Assembly (NCBI GenBank): GCA_001179505.1
Contig: CDMY01000520.1
Coordinates: 289,828 to 353,827, forward strand
Origin: Vitrella brassicaformis
Taxonomy: Eukaryota > Sar > Vitrellaceae
DNA: 64,000 nucleotides
Reading direction: 5' to 3'
Both the position numbers and the translations under genes were made by a program. Of this stretch, positions 61,042 through 64,000 are shown in pieces. Positions within the stretch are counted from its first letter, which is position 1. Each line of letters starts with the position of its first letter. The notes under the pieces were generated by a model that was not told the origin of the DNA, searched no databases, and saw only the letters and a list, made by a program, of their open reading frames with translations.

Positions 61042-62631
61042 ATGGGGAGTTTGGTGACAGTATCCAGCAGTCGGCAGGCCGTCCCGCCGGCCAGAGGCGA
61101 AGAGCAAATCGATTTCATCCACAGCCTGGGGCGGGACGCCATCCACACCCTCAAGGACATCGGCATACTCAGATGCACGGCCACCTTCCTATCGCACATA
61201 GACTTCTCGGCTGCCGTCCTCCGCAGTCGGCTGGGGCGCTGCCTGGCGGCCAAACAGCTCGACGGCATCATCGCATTCGATTTGCAGCTGGAGACCAAGC
61301 TCGTGTTGAAGGCCATCTGGCTGGTGGAGACGCAGCAGTGGACCGAGGTGACCAATGCCTGCGCTTCGCGCGGCGGAGGGGCTTCTGCCAGCTGCCGATA
61401 ACGCTGGCTGTGGCCGACATGCAGCGTCACGATAGCAAACAGGTGGGCAGATGAGCGTGGGGCGGGGCGGGGGGCACTCATCGGTTTGTCTGTCTGTCTG
61501 TCTGTCTATGGTGTCTGTGTAGGCGTATTTGGCCGATGCGCGTGTGATTGCGTTGTGGAAGATGGTCGGCAGACACGTCAACTTCGGCGGCGAGTTGGGC
61601 CGTTTTAAGCTGTTCGACCAGCCGGGCGGCGGTGTGCGTGCCCTCAAGGACGAGCCGGGCTTCGAGCTGGACATCAACCCGCCCCTCCCCCCACCCACCC
61701 ATACCAAACACACGCCATCAACGACAACCCGCCCGTCCGATCCACAATCCACCCGCAGGGGGGCAGCTGGACGGCCGGTGATGAGGTGTCCACTGATGCC
61801 TCGGCGTCGGCCTTCATCATGGAGACCATCCTGGGCCCTCCAGTGGCGAATGGGGGCAGAACTCCATGTGTTGCCGTGGACCGGTACGCCGGACACACGA
61901 CACTCAGGCACACACACATCGATCCATCAGGGCCTCTTCCCTCTGTTCTGTGTTGGTCTCCTCAGGCATGACCACGGTGGTGTGCTGGACGGCCTCCTCA
62001 ACCAGTCGCCCCACCAGCCCCTCAACGGATGCACGGCCGTCGTGGCGAGTACGGTGGACAGTAGCCATTCCCCTGTGGAGCTTCGGCGGCTGTTTCTCAC
62101 GCCGTTCAACGGCCCATTCGTCGCATGGATCGATCTGTGTATCTTCCCCGACACGGACTTAGGTGAGGGAACAAGATGGCAGATTATCTGCTGAGTAAGC
62201 CATTCTTCTGTGTGTTGTTCTGCTGAATGCAGTGAGTGTTTCTGCCGTCACCATCGAGCCGCCAGTGGGTGATCCATCGGATGCCTTCAAGGACCGCCGG
62301 CCCACCACCGCCCCTCTGGTGGGCGGCCCGCTGGGCAGCACCATTGCAGATATGGTCGTCAACCGACAGGAGGAGGACGATAGTGGCGACAGCGATGAGG
62401 GTCGGTGTGCAGCCCGCCGCCTCCATCTCGGTGTGTCTGTCGGATGGATCGGTGTGTGTGGTGGTGCGCAGATGAGGGTGCGGATGACGACGATGGCGAT
62501 AGTGGTGAGGGTAAGTGGTGTGTGTGGTGTGTCCAGCCCGCCTTGCTAGGTGTCTTACTGGTATGTTTGTGTGTGTGTGTGTGTGAAGAGGATGGTGCGG
62601 ATGACGGCGACAGCGATGAGAGTGAGTGGGA

Positions 62632-62666
<35 letters not shown>

Positions 62667-63171
62667 TTGGGCCCACTTGTATGTTTGCGTGTCTTGAGTG
62701 TGCAGATCTGGATGGCGACATCGACGGCGATGGCGAGGGCGGTAGTGGCGACAGCGATGAGGGTGAGTGTGCAGGCGGCCGCCTCCATCTAGGTAGGTCG
62801 GCTGGATGAATCGGTGTGTGGTTTGTGCAGAAGAGGGTGCGGACGAGGATGATGACGATGACGACGATAGCGATGAGGGTGAGGAGTCAGTGGGGGGCGG
62901 TGTTTGTGTCTGGGCTCACTTGTACGTTTGCATATGTTGTGTGTGCAGATGGGGATGGCGACGGCGACGGCGACGGCCAGCAGCAGGAGGAAGAGGGTGA
63001 GATGGGTGGAGGGGATGGCTATGGTAGAGATGGGGGCAGGGGATGAGCCAGATCAGGGCGACACACATGCATTCGTTGTGTGCGTCATGTCATGGCTGTG
63101 ATGTATCCCTCCATGTGTCAGGTGAGGGTGTGGAGAGGGAGGCCAAGAGAAGGAGGCTGGAGCACAGCTAG
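61042..63171 (+). pseudogene. Repeated family copy C with two frameshifts
   Basis: The third copy, 14 kb from B, opens MGSLVTVSS (again a Gly2 myristoylation-type start) and has a diverged first part (EEQIDFIHSLGRDAIHT, DFSAAVLRSRLGRCLAAK). At 61358 one base is missing relative to B (AATGCCTG against AATGCGCTG), which would stop translation soon after. In the other frame the family sequence RFARRRGFCQLPITLAVADMQ continues. At about 61690-61700 a second base is missing in a C-rich run, shifting again before the HAINDNPP equivalent. All later exons (HDHGGVLDGLLNQ, VSVSAVTIEPPVGDPSDAF, the acidic micro-exons) read well. The last exon GEGVEREAKRRRLEHS ends at 63169-63171. It is either a decaying copy or has two sequencing errors. 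Confidence 0.6.
62632..62665. repeat. (GT)n microsatellite in copy C intron
   Basis: A GT run lies in the intron between acidic micro-exons. Copy B has a shorter run at the matching place (48090-48109). Confidence 0.85.
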
Positions 63172-64000
63172 ATGGCACAGCGGCTGTTTGATGCTTCCCC
63201 CGGCCGCGGTGCCAATGGCAGAGACCAATGTACTGATCGCTCAACTGCCCCACTTGCTCATGGCCATTTAGCTTGCGTAGCTGATTGATTGATGACGCGG
63301 TGTGAATGGACACACATCGATGTGTCAACTATTCGCCGGTTGATCGATGCAAAAAGTCAAAGACACACACACTCAGACAGACAGACAGACAGACAGACAG
63401 AGACGCCAACGTACAGACATCACGTAGACATGGTTGAGTCCATCCAAACCTCATCTCATCTCACCTCACCTCATCTCACCACACACACACACACTGAGGC
63501 CAACCAGACCGGGGTTTCTAAAACGCTTTGGCATGCAATGCAGGCATTAAAGGCCTCCATCCATCCATCCATCCATCAGAGTGCGATAAACAGACACACA
63601 GCAGCAAGTATACTGATGAATGGATGGATGGATGGATGGATGTATTGGAGGACGTATTTCTTTCTTCGATCGAAACGCATCAAGGCGAACCCCTGGGTGC
63701 AGCATGATCAGGCTGGCGAGCGCTGCACATGCACAAAAGATCAGCCATCGTCTTCTCGGTGTAGTGTGGATGCACAACTCAACGTCCCCGTCGAAATCGC
63801 GTCAAGCCATCGAGACGTTCTCAAAAATCCCTCTGCATTAAATGTCATTTGATGATGCGCTCTGGCCGTGAAGCCTTTCGCATTTTTCGGCAGCACAGTG
63901 GAAACTGTCATTAACCGTAACACTCGTCTGTGTGTCCGTGATACTCATACAAATACAGTCCCATCAGCACGCAGACTCAAACAGGCTCAAGGGGAGGAGG
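63172..64000. other. Distal region rich in tetranucleotide repeats
   Basis: Contains arrays of CAGA (63375-63401), ATCC (63556-63577) and ATGG (63615-63640). The ATCC and ATGG runs are reverse complements about 40 bases apart. A minus-strand frame at 63777 begins with a signal-like sequence (RRRWLIFCACAALASLIM) but has no supported continuation. Confidence 0.5.

Noticed and set aside
63375-63401. Regular tetranucleotide arrays as a possible CRISPR-like array
   Set aside because: Plain microsatellites without spacers in a eukaryotic genome.
63547-63777. Signal-peptide-like minus-strand frame (RRRWLIFCACAALASLIM)
   Set aside because: No continuation: downstream is ATCC-type simple repeat and then the end of copy C; too little to call a gene.

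Overview
This is nuclear DNA of a protist with short, frequent introns. It carries unmistakably eukaryotic genes (SF3B1, BMS1, a polycystin-type channel, an RCC1-repeat protein) at about one gene per 3-4 kb, on both strands. Introns follow GT-AG, are mostly 50-150 bases, and are packed with CA/GT, GA/CT and CAGA microsatellites. Gene density, GC-rich coding sequence, large coiled-coil proteins and candidate signal-peptide or organelle leaders fit a photosynthetic relative of apicomplexans, such as the chromerid alga Vitrella. That assignment is inference: no organelle or rRNA marker lies in the window. CDS spans below run from start to stop codon and include introns; exon joins were worked out by eye.

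Layout. 1-5.4 kb: a polycystin/TRP-like cation channel (+) and a small one-TM protein (-). 5.7-11.5 kb: SF3B1 (+), the largest U2 snRNP SF3b subunit. 12.4-15.1 kb: a secreted or plastid-type SnoaL-like + DUF4336 protein (-), divergent from a large unrecognised protein (+, 15.2-20.7 kb). 20.9-22.1 kb: an FCP1/SCP-type phosphatase (-). 22.4-23.9 kb: a six-bladed propeller protein of the strictosidine synthase/SMP-30 type (+). 24.3-30.0 kb: the ribosome-assembly GTPase BMS1 (-), divergent from a very large coiled-coil protein (+, 30.2-40.2 kb). 40.7-43.0 kb: a membrane protein gene that looks disrupted (-). 43.1-44.2 kb: a small protein with a mitochondrial-like leader (+).

44.8-48.3 kb and 61.0-63.2 kb hold three copies of an unrecognised gene family. 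Copy A is cut by a 300-base assembly gap, copy B looks intact, and copy C has two single-base frameshifts. The acidic tails of B and C are built from duplicated intron+exon modules. Between them lie a truncated gene (-) next to the gap, a small secreted Ala/His-rich protein with an in-frame stop (48.9-49.6 kb), a large RCC1-repeat protein fused to a RasGAP/IQGAP-like C-terminal half (-, 50.2-57.5 kb), a three-exon 102-residue mitochondrial-type protein (-), and a membrane-anchored histidine phosphatase (+).

The genes do not form a pathway. SF3B1 and BMS1 are core RNA-processing housekeeping genes. Several others sit as head-to-head pairs with short shared upstream regions. The most unusual elements are the module-built gene family, the RCC1-RasGAP fusion, and the gene disruptions at about 42.0, 49.6, 61.36 and 61.70 kb.
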